Notes: generated from the letters alone by a model not told the origin. A DNA stretch of 64,000 nucleotides from Zeugodacus cucurbitae (GCF_028554725.1 NC_071667.1:32941501-33005500), one strand, 5' to 3'; shown: positions 31,398 through 42,439, counted from the first letter of the stretch. Made by a program: numbers and translations.

Positions 31398-33433
31398 GTA
31401 TGTATGTGATTGGAGATCCCAAGTGTAACCAGGTCGCTCTCCACCTGGTCCCTCCAACGGAGTGGAGGCCTTCCCCTTCCTCGGCTTCCTCCGGCGGGTA
31501 CTGCATCGAACACTTTCAGGGCTGGAGTGTTTTCGTCCATTCGGACAACATGACCTAGCCAGCGTAGCCGCTGTCTTTTTATTCGCTGAACTATGTCAAT
31601 GTCGTCGTATAACTCGTACAGCTCATCGTTCCATCGTCTGCGGTATTCGCCGTTGCCAATGTTCTGAGGACCATAAATCTTGCGCAAAATTTTCCTCTCG
31701 AAAACTCCTAGTGTCGTCTCATCTGATGTTGACATCGTCCAAGCTTCTGCACCGTAAAGCAGGACGGGAATGATAAGCGACTTGTAGAGCTTGATTTTGG
31801 TTCGTCGAGAGAGGACTTTACTGTTCAATTGCCTACTCAGTCCAAAGTAGCACCTGTTAGCAAGAGTTATTCTGCGCTGGATTTCGAGGCTGACATTGTT
31901 CGTGTTGTTGATGCTGGTTCCCAGGTATACGAAATTATCTACGACCTCGAAGTTATGACTGTCAACAGTGACGTGGGAGCCAAGACGCGAATGCGCCGAC
32001 TGTTTGTTTGATGACAGGAGATATTTCGTCTTGTCCTCGTTCACCACCAGACCCATACGCTTCGCTTCCTTATCCAGTCTGGAAAAAGCAGAACTAACGG
32101 CGCGGGTGTTGTTTCCGATGATATCGATATCATCGGCGTACGCCAGTAGCTGTACACTCTTGTAGAAGATTGTACCTTCTCGGTTTAGCTCTGCAGCTCT
32201 TATAATTTTTTCCAGCATCAGGTTAAAGAAGTCGCACGATAGTGAGTCACCTTGTCTGAAACCTCGTTTGGTATCGAACGGCTCGGAGAGGTCCTTCCCA
32301 ATCATGACGGAGCTTTTGGTGTTGCTCAACGTCAATTTACACAGCCGTATTAGTTTTGCGGGGATACCAAATTCAGACATCGCGGCGTAAAGGCAACTCC
32401 TTTTCGTGCTGTCGAAAGCAGCTTTAAAATCGACAAAAAGGTGGTGTGTGTCGGTCCTCTTTTCTCGGGTCTTTTCCAAGATTTGGCGCATGGTGAATAT
32501 CTGGTCAGTTGTCGATTTTCCAGGTCTAAAGCCACACTGATAAGGTCCAATCAGTTTGTTGACGGTGGGCTTTAGTCTTTCACACAATACGCTCGATAGA
32601 ACCTTGTATGCGATATTTAGGAGGCTGATCCCACGGTAATTGGTGCAGATTGTGGGATCTCCCTTTTTATGGATTGGGCAGAGCACACTGAGATTCCAAT
32701 CGTCAGGCATGCTTTCTTCCGACCATATTCTGCAAAGAAGCTGATGCATGCACCTTATCAGTTCTTCGCCGCCGTATTTGAATAGTTCTGCCGGTAATCT
32801 ATCGGTCCCCGCTGCTTTGTTGTTCTTCAAGCGGGTAATTGCTATTCGAATTTCTTCATGGTCGGGTAATGGAACATCTGTTCCATCGTCATCGATTGGG
32901 GGATCGGGTTCGCCCTCTCCTGGTGTTGTACTCTCACTGCCATTCAGCAGGTCGGAGAAGTGTTCCCTCCATAATCCCAGTATGCCCTGGACATCGGTTA
33001 CCAGATTACCACCTTGGTCTCTACATGAGGATGCTCCGGTCTTGAAACCTTCGTTAAGTCGCTTCATTTTTTCATAAAATTTTCGAGCATTCCCTCTGTC
33101 TGCCAGCTTCTCAAGCTCTTCGTACTCACGCATTTCGGCCTCTTTCTTTTTTTGTCTGCAAATGCGTCTCGCTTCCCTCTTCAGATCTCGGTATCTATCC
33201 CATCCCGCACGTGTTGTGGTCGTTTGCAATGTGGCGAGGTAGGCAGTCTGTTTTCTCTCCGCTGCGAGACGGCACTCCTCATCGTACCAGCTTGTTTTTT
33301 GTCGTTGCCGAAAACCAATTGTTTCGGCTGCAGCGGTACGCAGTGAGTTTGAGATGCCGTTCCACAGTTCCCTTATACCGAGATGCTGATGAGTGCTCTC
33401 AGAGAGCAGGAGTGCAAGTCGAGTAGAGTACAT
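31396..33433 (-). pseudogene. RTE reverse transcriptase, open but lacking the endonuclease (copy F)
   Basis: A single open frame of about 690 codons covers linker, RT (FVDFKAAFD, LLAYADDIDIIG) and the C-terminal basic region. The start codon (33431-33433) comes from the insertion junction, and the end reads into flanking DNA after the small 3' deletion. It has no in-frame stop, so an RT without endonuclease could be made if it were transcribed. The endonuclease needed for normal integration is absent. I treat it as a truncated copy rather than a functional gene. Confidence 0.85.
31398..33431 (-). mobile_element. RTE-type retrotransposon, copy F (5'-truncated)
   Basis: This copy lacks the whole endonuclease. 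On the minus strand it begins at TRLALLLSESTHQ and runs through the RT to WRDQVESDLVTLGIS. The last ~80 bases before the CATA-type tail are deleted, so gatctcca joins directly to atcacatac. The 5' truncation is typical of incomplete target-primed reverse transcription. Confidence 0.9.
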
Positions 33434-33448
33434 GGATAAATCTAATTA

Positions 33449-33700
33449 ATGAACGAAGGAAAAAAGAAATTATTGTATTTTGAAATTTTGACAGAATATT
33501 AACCACACTTTTTTGGTAAAATTTTCGCCATATATTTGGTCGTAAAAAGAGTTGTAATAAAGATACGAAAAATCCTTCGTTCATTAATGTTTGTTGAAAG
33601 ATGTATACAAAATTTTAACAAAAACGTTTTATAACTTTTCAAGATAACGTGTCCACCGACTTAATTAGTTTTGAGATAAACACGTTTAAAGTTTTACATT
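33449..33700 (-). repeat. Dispersed repeat related to 61985-62220
   Basis: The reverse complement shares gtttatctcaaaact, cttgaaaagttat and tccttcgttcattaa with 61985-62220. It also contains an internal inverted pair (aattaatgaacgaagga / tccttcgttcattaatg), suggesting a short TIR element at 33452-33590. It has no coding capacity. Confidence 0.5.
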
Positions 33701-34676
33701 CAAACAGACGTGACCTGATGGGCGTCTTAAAAAGTTATAATCCGATTTCGGCAATTTTTACACAAGTAGTGCCACAGATCATGTACAGTATTTGTGCAGA
33801 GTTCTTTTCCGCTATCTTGATTTGTTTCTTATGTATATATTATAAAGTGAAGGAATGACATGGCGTTCAAAATTGAGTTATATGGAAAGTAGCCGGTTTT
33901 GCCCATTTTTGATATGTGTTATCAGGGTGTCGAGAAAATATTATATACCGAATTTCATTGAAATTGGTCGAGTACTTCCTGAGATATGGTTTTTTACCCA
34001 TAAGTGGGCGACGCCACTCCCATTTTCCATTTTGTAAAAAAATCTGAGTGCAACTTCTCTCTGCCATTTCATCTGTAAAATTAAGTGTTTCTAACGTTTT
34101 TCGTTAGTGATTTACTTTTAGTTATTTTCAACCTAACCTTTGTATGGGAGGTGGGTGTGGTTATTATCCGATTTCTTTCATTTTTGGACTGTGTAAGGAA
34201 ATGGTTAAAGGAAGCGACTGCAGAAAGTTTGGTATATACAGTTTTTTAATAATACATAGAAGGGAGGAGGGTTACGCCCATTTTCCAAAAAAATTACATC
34301 CAAAAGTGCTCCTTCCTAATGTGATCCTATGTTCCAAATTTTATTTTCATAACTTTATTTATGGCTCAGTTATGACACTGTATAGGTTTTCGGTTTTCGC
34401 CATTTTGTGGGCGTGGCAGTGGACCGATTTTGTCCATCTTCAAAAGCAACCCCCTCAGCGTGCCAAGGAATGTGTGTTCCAAGTTTCATTAAGATATCTT
34501 AATTTTTACTCAAGTTATCAATTGCACGGACAGACGGACAGACATCCGGATTTCAACTCCACTCGTTATCCTGATCATTTATATATATATACATCCCTGT
34601 ATCTAACTCTTTTATTTCTTGTTCTATGTGAACAAAACTATAATACTCTGTGCAATTTGTTCCGAGAGTATAAAAA
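33700..34676 (-). repeat. DINE-1-like element, partial
   Basis: Shares the core with 61010-61965: ggaggtgggtgtgg, actgcagaaagtttgg, a short GTCY/GACA tract near 34527-34545 (cggacagacggacagaca) and the end stem actctgtgcaatttgttccgagagt. It is missing the 3' hairpin end. The open frame at 34144-34689 lies in this noncoding repeat and is not a gene. Confidence 0.75.
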
Positions 34677-34734
34677 CATAGTGTTATAATTAATCTTTCC
34701 GCAGGAGTTATGCTTTCTTGGTAGTTTGCATTTA

Positions 34735-35293
34735 GCCTAAAAACCATAAGAAGGCTAAGTTCGAAGAAGGGCGTAATCGTACCACTGCCACGCCCACAAA
34801 ATGGCAATAACCGAAGACATATAAAAAGCTACAACTCAGCCATAAATGAAGCATATGTGAATGTAATTTTTTTGGGGAAGTGGGCGTGGCCCAGCTCCCT
34901 ACTAAGGTTTTTGTACATATCTCGCAAACTATTGAAGCTATATCAAGGTAACTTTCTAGAGTCGATTCTTTAAGATACTACCTTATATAGTCCAAAAATG
35001 GAGGAAATCGGATTGTAACCACGCCCACCTTCCATACAAAGATTATGTTGAAAACTACTAAAAATGCTTTAATTAAGTAAGGAAAACCACCAGAAGCCTT
35101 AAATTGCATTATAAAGATGGTACAGAAGTGCTGCACTCAAAATGGTATACAAAATTGTAAATGGGCTTTATACCATATACATATATGCCGAATATGTGAG
35201 TCAAATTGTTTGTTATATTAATAAATTTAAATGAATAAATTGCGAGAGTATAAAATGTTCGGTGACACCCGAACTTAGCCCTTCCTTACTTGC
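34735..35293 (+). repeat. DINE-1-like element, 3' part in opposite orientation
   Basis: Contains the core in the opposite orientation to the neighbouring copy and the characteristic 3' end. The subterminal repeat tgcgagagtata is at 35239-35250. A hairpin-type gttcggtgacacccgaac at 35255-35272 and ttagcccttccttacttg follow. The two facing copies form a large imperfect inverted repeat across 33700-35293. Confidence 0.75.
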
Positions 35294-35296
35294 TTA

Positions 35297-35462
35297 TATC
35301 TACGTTTTGTTTTATTTCAATGCACACCAAGCGAGACAAAAAGACAAAATTGGTTGCCACGTCGAATTGTTTTGCGATTTGTGTGGGTTAGAGCACAATA
35401 CGATTTTGTGTCTTTTTAGTCAAAAACGTTGTTGACTAGTCCGGTATGGGTTCACCCTAACT
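35297..35462. repeat. Degenerate member of the CAACCCACACC inverted-repeat family
   Basis: The right end (gtcaaaaacgttgttgac, ccggtatgggttcacccta) resembles the terminus at 48235-48276. The left end (gtgtgggttagagcac) is weaker. It looks like an old MITE remnant. Confidence 0.45.
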
Positions 35463-35519
35463 CAACATTAGCTTTGTCACGTAACTTCGTGGTGGAAAAA
35501 TGCCATGGGAGATTAAAAA

Positions 35520-36104
35520 TTGTTTTTAGTATTTTGTCGCTTGAAGTTTATGAACGTGGGTGCTATGTCTGCCCACACTGGTGCCCCTGCCTGGAAAATA
35601 GACCTGAACAGATACATTTTTTAGCTTTGCTAAGTTCTGATTTCCGGTTTATAAATGAATATAAAGCCCGAACTAACATGTTAGTTTTCTTCGTAATATA
35701 AAGTACGTGGTCTTTAAAGGTCAATCTAGGGTCTAGTATCAGTCCTAAATATTTCACACTCTTTTCCCAGTTGACGTCGATAGAATTTAGTGTATTGGGG
35801 CTTGCTGGGAAAAAAATGCTTTTACGCTTCTTTGTAAAGAAAATGGCTTGAGTTTTCTCAGTATTGACAAGAATTTTCCACTTGTTGAAATAAGAAGCTA
35901 TGGTGCTAAAGTCCTCTTGAAGTGAAATAGTGATATCAGCAATATAATTTTAATAAGAACAATTGGAAAATTCAAGAGCTTCATTTTATAAAGGAGTCCA
36001 TTGTGTGAAACATAGTCGAATGCAGCTTTGATATCTAATAAATCATACCTGTGGACTTTGAATTGGTAAAATTTGTTTTGACGATTCTTTTAATATAAGC
36101 AATG
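35520..36104 (-). pseudogene. Jockey-like reverse transcriptase, 3' portion
   Basis: The minus strand shows an RT palm segment LDIKAAFDYVSHNGLLYKM-like (frame-shifted near 36030). It then runs through ITISLQEDFSTIASYFNKWK, KTQAIFF and WEKSVKYLGLILDPRLTF to FINRKSELSKAKK. The segment with the catalytic YADD box is deleted between LNFPIVLIK and ADITIS. The upstream half of the same element lies at 37042-37762, beyond a mariner insertion. Confidence 0.7.
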
Positions 36105-36116
36105 GGTGCATAGTAA

Positions 36117-37041
36117 AGGGTGATTTTTTAAGAGCTTGATAACTTTTTAAAAAAAAAAACGCATAAAATTTGCAAAATCTCATCGGTTCTTTATTTGAAA
36201 CGTTAGATTGGTTCATGACATTTACTTTTTGAAGATAATTTCATTTAAATGTTGACCGCGGCTGCGTCTTAGGTGGTCCATTCGGAAAGTCCAATTTTGG
36301 GCAACTTTTTCGAGCATTTCGGCCGGAATAGCCCGAATTTCTTCGGAAATGTTGTCTTCCAAAGCTGGAATAGTTGCTGGCTTATTTCTGTAGACTTTAG
36401 ACTTGACGTAGCCCCACAAAAAATAGTCTAAAGGCGTTAAATCGCATGATCTTGGTGGCCAACTTACGGGTCCATTTCTTGAGATGAATTGTTCTCCGAA
36501 GTTTTCCCTCAAAATGGCCATAGAATCGCGAGCTGTGTGGCATGTAGCGCCATCTTGTTGAAACCACATGTCAACCAAGTTCAGTTCTTCCATTTTTGGC
36601 AACAAAAAGTTTGTTAGCATCGAACGATAGCGATCGCCATTCACCGTAACGTTGCGTCCAACAGCATCTTTGAAAAAATACGGTCCAATGATTCCACCAG
36701 CGTACAAACCACACCAAACAGTGCATTTTTCGGGATGCATGGGCAGTTCTTGAACGGCTTCTGGTTGCTCTTCACCCCAAATGCGGCAATTTTGCTTATT
36801 TACGTAGCCATTCAACCAGAAATGAGCCTCATCGCTGAACAAAATTTGTCGCGAAACACATTTCGAACCGAACACTGATTTTGGTAATAAAATTCAATGA
36901 TTTGCAAGCGTTGCTCGTTAGTAAGTCTATTCATGATGAAATGTCAAAGCATACTGAGCATCTTTCTCTTTGACACCATGTCTGAAATCCCACGTGATCT
37001 GTCAAATACTAATGCATGCTAACCTCAAAAAAATCACCCGT
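36117..37041 (-). mobile_element. Mariner-type element with DD41D transposase fragment
   Basis: Ends are inverted gggtgattttttaagag (36118) and aaaaaaatcaccc (37027-37039). Inside, the minus strand at 36222-36875 encodes the catalytic two thirds of a transposase with three acidic positions: FSDEAHF, QQDGATCH and LTPLDYFLWG. Counting residues between the last two aspartates gives 41, so it is of the DD41D type. The N-terminal DNA-binding region is missing or shifted (37 codons of remnants near 36880-36935), so the copy is defective. It splits a jockey-like element. Confidence 0.8.
36222..36875 (-). pseudogene. DD41D mariner transposase, N-terminally truncated
   Basis: The 217-codon frame contains the RNase-H-like catalytic core. 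The first Asp is in LFSDEAHFWLNG, the second in MWFQQDGATCHTA and the third in CDLTPLDYFLWG, followed by a C-terminal helix region ending LNEIIFKK. The enzyme would cut and join transposon ends at TA sites. Complete relatives have an HTH pair of over 100 residues in front; here only a short shifted remnant is left. It is probably inactive. Confidence 0.8.
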
Positions 37042-37762
37042 TATTATGTTCACGTCGAAAACCGAACTGAACTGGTGGAAGCACATCATTATCTTCCATG
37101 AAGTTAGACAATTTTTCTTTAACGACTTTTCATGGATCTTGCATACTGACAATAACAGAATAATTGGGCGGTAGGACGCTGGGCATTCTGCCGGTTTGTT
37201 GGGTTTTAATATCAGTATAGCTTTCGACAGTTTCCACATGGCTGGAAAATAGCAAAAGCGAATACATTCGTATATAATTTTTGTGAGATACTTTAATTCA
37301 TTTCGAGCCTTAAGACATATATTATCTGTCATCTAGACCTGGCGATTTTCTTCTTTTAAGATTTTTAATAATAGAGGAAATCTCAGGGAGATTTGTAAAG
37401 TATAACTCGTCGGAAATTGTTGTTTCTGAGTCTAAATCGCATATAAATCGTATATAAAGTTTCATAATAACTCGGCTCAGCCATCTAACAAGAACGAGAT
37501 CGACCACATTACGTTATCTTAGCCAGTTCCGCCGGTACCGGTTTCTACGTTTATTAGTGCATATTAGTAATATTTTGGGGAAGAGGTTTAGTGTGGCTGT
37601 AGACATTGTTTTGGGAATGCAAAGAGGGCTTTGGCAACACAAATCGCTTCGTTAAAGTTACATATTAACTTATCAATATCGTCTGTATTTTGAGCTGCAA
37701 ACTCATCTGTGTTAGTCAGTTGAAAGCTAACAATTTTAGCAAACTTTGCCCAATTGGGATTT
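37042..37762 (-). pseudogene. Jockey-like element, endonuclease end and RT start
   Basis: On the minus strand the endonuclease C-terminus and linker (NPNWAKFAKIVSFQLTN) are followed by ISSIIKNLKRRKSPGLD, then the RT fingers (YFPAMWKLSKAILILKPNKP, SYRPIILLLSVCKIHEK) with frameshifts between blocks. It ends at the mariner insertion and resumes at 36104. The 5' side is cut by a DINE-like copy at 37763. Confidence 0.7.
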
Positions 37763-38431
37763 TTATACTCTCGCAACAAAGTTGCTACGAGAGTATTATA
37801 GTTTTGTTCACATAACGGTTGTTTGTAACACCTAAAACTAAAAGAGTTAGATATAGCGTCATATATACCAAAGTGATCAGGGTGACGAGTAGATTTGAAA
37901 TCCGGATGTCTATCCGTCCGTCCGTCTGTCCATCTGTGCAAGCTGTAACTTGAGTAAAAATTAAGATATCTTGACGAAACTTGGCACAAATATTCCTTGG
38001 CACCATAAGAAGGTTAAGTTCGAAAATGGGCGGAATCGGACCATTACCACGCCCACAAAATGACGAAAACCAAAAACACATAAAGTGTCAAAACTAAGCC
38101 ATAAATGAAGTTAGATGGAATAAAGGATCGCATTAGGAGGGGGCATAATTGGATGTAATTTTTTTGGGGAAGTGGGCGTGGCCCCGTCCACAAATTGGTT
38201 ATTTCTATTTAACTCGCAAACCAATAAAGCTATATAAACCAAACTTTCTGCAGTCGGTTCTCTTACGTACCCCACCACACACCATGAAAATAGTTGAAAT
38301 CGGATAATAACCACGCCTACCTCCCATACAAAGGTTAGGTTGAAAATTACTAAAAGTGGGTTAACTAACTAACGAAAAACGTCAGAGACACTAAATTTTG
38401 CAGAAGAAATAACAGAAGGGAGCTGTACTCA
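37763..38431 (+). repeat. DINE-1-like element, interrupted by a Tc1-like element
   Basis: Begins ttatactctcgcaacaaag, the 5' subterminal repeat and stem, followed by the GTCY tract (ccgtccgtccgtctgtcc near 37915-37932) and the conserved core. The repeat breaks at the TA of the Tc1 insertion and resumes at 40046-40068 (gcaaaatggaaaatt), matching the continuous copy near 61268-61290. The rest is missing. Confidence 0.8.
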
Positions 38432-38433
38432 TA

Positions 38434-40045
38434 CAGTCAGCGTCATATTTCATCGTACGGTACTCTAAAATGAAAATTTCCGTTTTTAATCCACTCAAAT
38501 GAAAAAAGTTCTTCTACAGATAAAAGAAAACTTGGAAATAGTGCAATATATATGCAAATTGATTGAATATATTTCAAAATAAAAATGATAAATTAAAAAA
38601 AGCTTAAATTGAACAAATTTTTTGCGTCATATTTTATCGTACGTTACACATTTATGTAATCAATATCTTTACTATTATGTTATACGCGATACATTTGTTT
38701 AGAAACTTCAAATATAGTAGTTTGTGGGTTTTTCATTCTATTTAGCATCGAAGATAGGAGTGTAGCTGTAAAAGTAGTCGGTATTTTCTTCCACTCTTCT
38801 ATTAAGCCCTTTTTTGAAGTGACACATACGAAATTGTATGTTTCTTTTTCATGTAATCGCTTAAGTATTCATTGGGATTGAGGTCCAGGCATTGTGGAGA
38901 GGTGCGAAGCTGTTTCGCGTATTATATAGCTTCCATTCGCGAACCAAATATGCAGTATGCTTTGGGTCGTTGAGTTGTTTTAAAACATAAGCATCAGTTA
39001 AGCCCATTTTTTTCAACTGACTGCTTTAAATTTTGCTTTAAAATTTCTAATATTGGTCATTGTCAATTTTTCTTCGAATAAAGATCAGCTTTCCAACTCC
39101 AGAAACTGTCATACATCCCCTAAGAATCAAGATTCTTGAACCATATTTAACAGTACTTCGCAAATTTTTAGTAAGAAGCGTTGTGTCCTGTTTTCACTAA
39201 ACTTTTTATGGTCCATCATCGCCGAAAAGATTAAATATGCTTTCGTCTGTGAAAGCACTGTCTGTCAAATGTCAATACCCTTCTTCAAGTGCTGATTTGC
39301 GAAAGTTATACGTTTTCGACTGTTCGATTCAGATATAGACGGTGCTCATCGCGCTGTTGGTGATAATAATTTGAAGATAACCATTACGCCAAAATGTTTT
39401 CTGAATTGTATACTTGCTCAACCATATTTCCGAAGCTTTTTCCACTTCACTACATATTTCTGAACAGCTCACACAGCCATTTCTTCGTGTCATATCCCTA
39501 ATTATGTCCTTCATTAAGTGTTCGCGCGCCTCTCAATCCATTTTTTTATTCTCTATTATTATTTTTATAAACAAATCTAGTATGTGCTGTATTGTAAACT
39601 TATATTTAGAGGTAGTTTTATCAATTTCTCTCATTGATTTAGCTTCTTTTCGTTATTATATCACAATTTCCCTAAAATCTGAAGAAGCTTCATATCTTTT
39701 CTCCATTATTGTCAAAATAGGAAATAACCCCTGGTCCACTTCACAGCACGTGATAAACTGATTCCACTTCTATGTTGAAGCTATTTTGTTTTAAAATGAT
39801 AACAAGAAACTCTTAAAAGTAAGGATAAACAATGCCGTACGATGAATTATGACGCACCAACTTTGAACATTAGGCCAATTTTTGAGTTTTTACATTTAGT
39901 TTGCAAATAATTTTTATAACTGGAATATGAAATATATTTTGTTTCTTATTTTGATCAGTTCATAGAAGAACTTTTTTCATTTAAATGGATTAAAAACGGA
40001 AATTTTGATTTTAGAGTGCCGTACGATGAAATTTGACGCTGACTG
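38434..40045 (-). mobile_element. Tc1-like transposon with long inverted repeats and TA duplication
   Basis: The 1612-bp element starts cagtcagcgtcatatttcat and ends atgaaatttgacgctgactg, flanked by TA on both sides (38432-38433 and 40046-40047). The TIRs extend for about 85 bases with few mismatches (for example catcgtacggtactctaaaa). The transposase on the minus strand is in pieces: HTH region MKDIIRDMTRRNGCVS (39329-39514), FTDESIFNLFGDDG (~39240) and NDPKHTA (~38965). Several frameshifts make it a dead copy with intact ends, so it might still be mobilised in trans. Confidence 0.85.
39329..39514 (-). pseudogene. Tc1-like transposase, DNA-binding region fragment
   Basis: Sixty-one codons including SEICSEVEKASEIWLSKYTI and FWRNGYLQ resemble the second HTH motif of Tc1 transposases. 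The downstream catalytic motifs are present in other frames between about 39260 and 38870, confirming that the gene is broken rather than short. Confidence 0.65.
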
Positions 40046-40187
40046 TATTTTTTTGCAAAATGGAAAATTCTTTTTGAAGTTATACTTCTTATACGAGTTC
40101 GGAACAGTTGCGATAATTGTTGCGCAACAGCAACATTATGCATAAACATACATACATGTACATGTATGTACATTTTTATACATTATA

Positions 40188-40634
40188 TCATTGAACAAAC
40201 ACACAAACTTACATTTGTATATGCGTGCACGTAAGTTTGTCAACCACCAAAAATCAAAAGCAACGTTCTACAAAAACAACAAGCGCCAAAAATTTATGTA
40301 TGTCGATATGTTTGCATGCTCATACATATTCATACATATTTACGGCAAACCGATTTTCTACCAACTTCGCAATGTAGCGTCGCGCATACATACATATGTA
40401 CATGTTTATATGTCATTGAACAAACACACAAATTTACATTTGTATATGCGTGCACGTAAGTTTGTCAACCACCAAAAATCAAAAGCAATGTTCTACAAAA
40501 ACAACAAGCGCAAAAAATTTATGTCGATATGTTTGCATGCTCATACATATTCATACATTTTTCCAACAAGCCGATTTTCTACCAACAACGCAATGTAGCC
40601 TCGCGCAGCCGGCCAACAATTTTTCGACACAAAC
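40188..40634. repeat. Two tandem ~225-bp repeats
   Basis: Units start near 40191 and 40415 and share tacatttgtatatgcgtgc, tttgtcaaccaccaaaaatc, caaaaacaacaagcgc and a run ending gcaatgtagc. A third unit lies at 41561-41745 beyond a TIR element. Frames across them are not genes. Confidence 0.8.
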
Positions 40635-40637
40635 TTA

Positions 40638-41558
40638 AGCTCCAGTTACCGATGCTTGACTTGACCTAGAGAGACTTGAGAACTATCACATAAAATATCC
40701 GTTTAATGGGCCTTGCATGTATTTGATTACCGAACGCATGACTTGACTTGAAAGTCTGTTGAATTTAGAACTCTAAGTTACGTTGACATTTGAACTGCTC
40801 TTCCTCTCTCACTGCTTCTATTTTCATTCTCATTATGACACTATTCCAGTGTTGCCTGAATATTTTCGGTTAAAATTAAATATGTTAAAATTCTAATCTT
40901 TAATATTTATAAATCTTCAAATAAAGAAAAAATAAGATAATTCAGAGGAAAATACCTTTTTCACAACAATTATTTTTTAATGTGTTTAATAAAAAAATCT
41001 TTTATTTTATTTATAACGCAAATACATAACTATTGCGAATCTCTGCATGAATTTGTGGTGATCTGCTCAGAAAAAAAATATTTTGCGAATTTATGTAATG
41101 AAAAATTGGTTGTAAATGTTCAAATACAATTTGAATAAATTATTTATTCACCTATCATTTATACGCTTGGCTGGCTCCAATTTATTACATCTTCTAACAA
41201 TTCTAAATATCGAAAAACTGAACTACGCGTGTACGTTTCTTTTGTGCTATTCTGCTTAAAGCTATATTCATATATTTATTAAAGAGTTTTCTTTCAAACA
41301 GAAAATCTTCATGTGTTCACAGATTTCCTAATAGTGAAGATCTTTTTTGTATACTAGTTTTAAAATCTTCAATCTTGGTGATATTTTAATTTAAAAAACT
41401 TAATTTTAAAGCTAAATCTGCACATCTGGCAACTCTACCCAGAAACTATAATAATAACAGCTGAAGTTGAAGTTGTGTGAAGTAGTTATAACTGCATCTA
41501 AGTTTTCCAAGCGAAATTTTTCGAAGCTGAGTCAAGTCAAGCATCGGTAACTGGAGCT
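40638..41558. mobile_element. Noncoding TIR element with TTA target duplication (Harbinger-like MITE?)
   Basis: The 921-bp element has 28-29-base inverted ends: agctccagttaccgatgctt... at the left, ...aagcatcggtaactggagct at the right. TTA flanks both sides (40635-40637 and 41559-41561). A 3-bp TWA-type duplication suggests PIF/Harbinger. It interrupts the 225-bp repeat array. The interior is AT-rich without an open frame of note. Confidence 0.8.
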
Positions 41559-41560
41559 TT

Positions 41561-41745
41561 ACATTTGTATATGCGTGCACGTAAGTTTGTAAACCACCAA
41601 AAATCACAAGCAATGTTCTACAAAAACAACAAGCGCCAAAAATTTATGTCGATATGTTTGCATGCTCATACATATTTACAACAAGCCGATTTTCTACCAA
41701 CAACGCAATGTAGCGTCGTGCAGCCAGCCATTAATTTTTCGACAC
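41561..41745. repeat. Third ~225-bp repeat unit (partial)
   Basis: Continues the array from 40634 after the TIR insertion, with the same tacatttgtatatgcgtgc start and gcaatgtagcgtcg end. It shows small substitutions (cacaagcaatg). Confidence 0.8.
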
Positions 41746-41941
41746 ATCGAGCTTTACAGAGTCCAGTGTGGTTATTAGCCACATTTGTTTTATTTCTGCG
41801 AATTCCCAACTACTTTATGTGACTTTTGGTTGAAATACTCTGCGTTTGCCGTTGAAAAGTTAAGACTATGGTTCACAGGATAATTTCTTGTAGTCATTCT
41901 TCATTTACTTTCTTTGCAAATCGAAAGTCTTTTGTTTGGTG

Positions 41942-42220
41942 ACATATTCACATGAGTATGTATAAACATATCCACATGTGTATGTATAAACATATTCACA
42001 TGTGTATGCATTTTATTTCAATAAAATTAAATTTTTGAAATCTCTTAAGGTTGTGGGTTCGAGCCCCACAAAAAAAAATTAAATTTTGTTGAAGTTATAC
42101 TTCTTATACGACTTTGGAAAAATGTGTACGCATATGTATAATTGTATGGTTGTGCATTATTGGTTCGTGACATATTCACATGTGTATGTATAAACATATT
42201 CGCATGTGTATGTAGAAGCT
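41942..42220. repeat. Short minisatellite of 'acatattcacatgtgtatg' units plus tRNA-like box
   Basis: About 28-base units (acatgtgtatgtataaac) repeat three times at 41942-42010 and twice at 42170-42215. Between them, 42053-42069 (gtgggttcgagccccac) is a perfect tRNA T-arm with B box but without an A box, perhaps from a tRNA-derived SINE. A sequence motif gttatacttcttatacga here also occurs at about 40080. Confidence 0.55.
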
Positions 42221-42433
42221 GAACTAATACTGGCATTCCTCAGAGAGAAATTTTCATTAGAAATGATCAATGGAAGCAATGATCCTACGACAAGAGGAGG
42301 TATGACTATTGATACGGTATTTGCGAAAAATATAGATAAAATATATGTAAGACATTTCATATCGTATTTTAGTTATCATAATCCAATTGTAAATATTATA
42401 GATATCAATCCGTCAGAACCCAGAAATGATAAT
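42206..42433 (+). pseudogene. Possible endonuclease-fold fragment (EEP-like C-terminus)
   Basis: Encodes AFLREKFSLEMINGSND, DPTTRGGMTIDTVFAKNI and FISYFSYHNPIVNII. The spacing of TTRGGxTIDxVF and SYHxPI resembles the C-terminus of exonuclease-endonuclease-phosphatase domains (usual ID...SDHxP), such as those attached to some Helentron helicases. This is a family resemblance from memory and is uncertain. The N-terminal part is missing, and upstream is minisatellite. Confidence 0.4.
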
Positions 42434-42439
42434 TGATTT

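Noticed and set aside
34144..34689. 181-codon frame within a repeat
   Set aside because: It lies in a DINE-like noncoding element, is not conserved as a frame in other copies and has no domain.
40188..41745. Repeated units considered as a CRISPR-like array
   Set aside because: Units are ~225 bases with no unique spacers, the genome is eukaryotic, and one gap is a TIR transposon.
42045..42075. Possible tRNA gene
   Set aside because: Only the T-arm is present. No D-arm, anticodon stem, acceptor stem or A box could be found.
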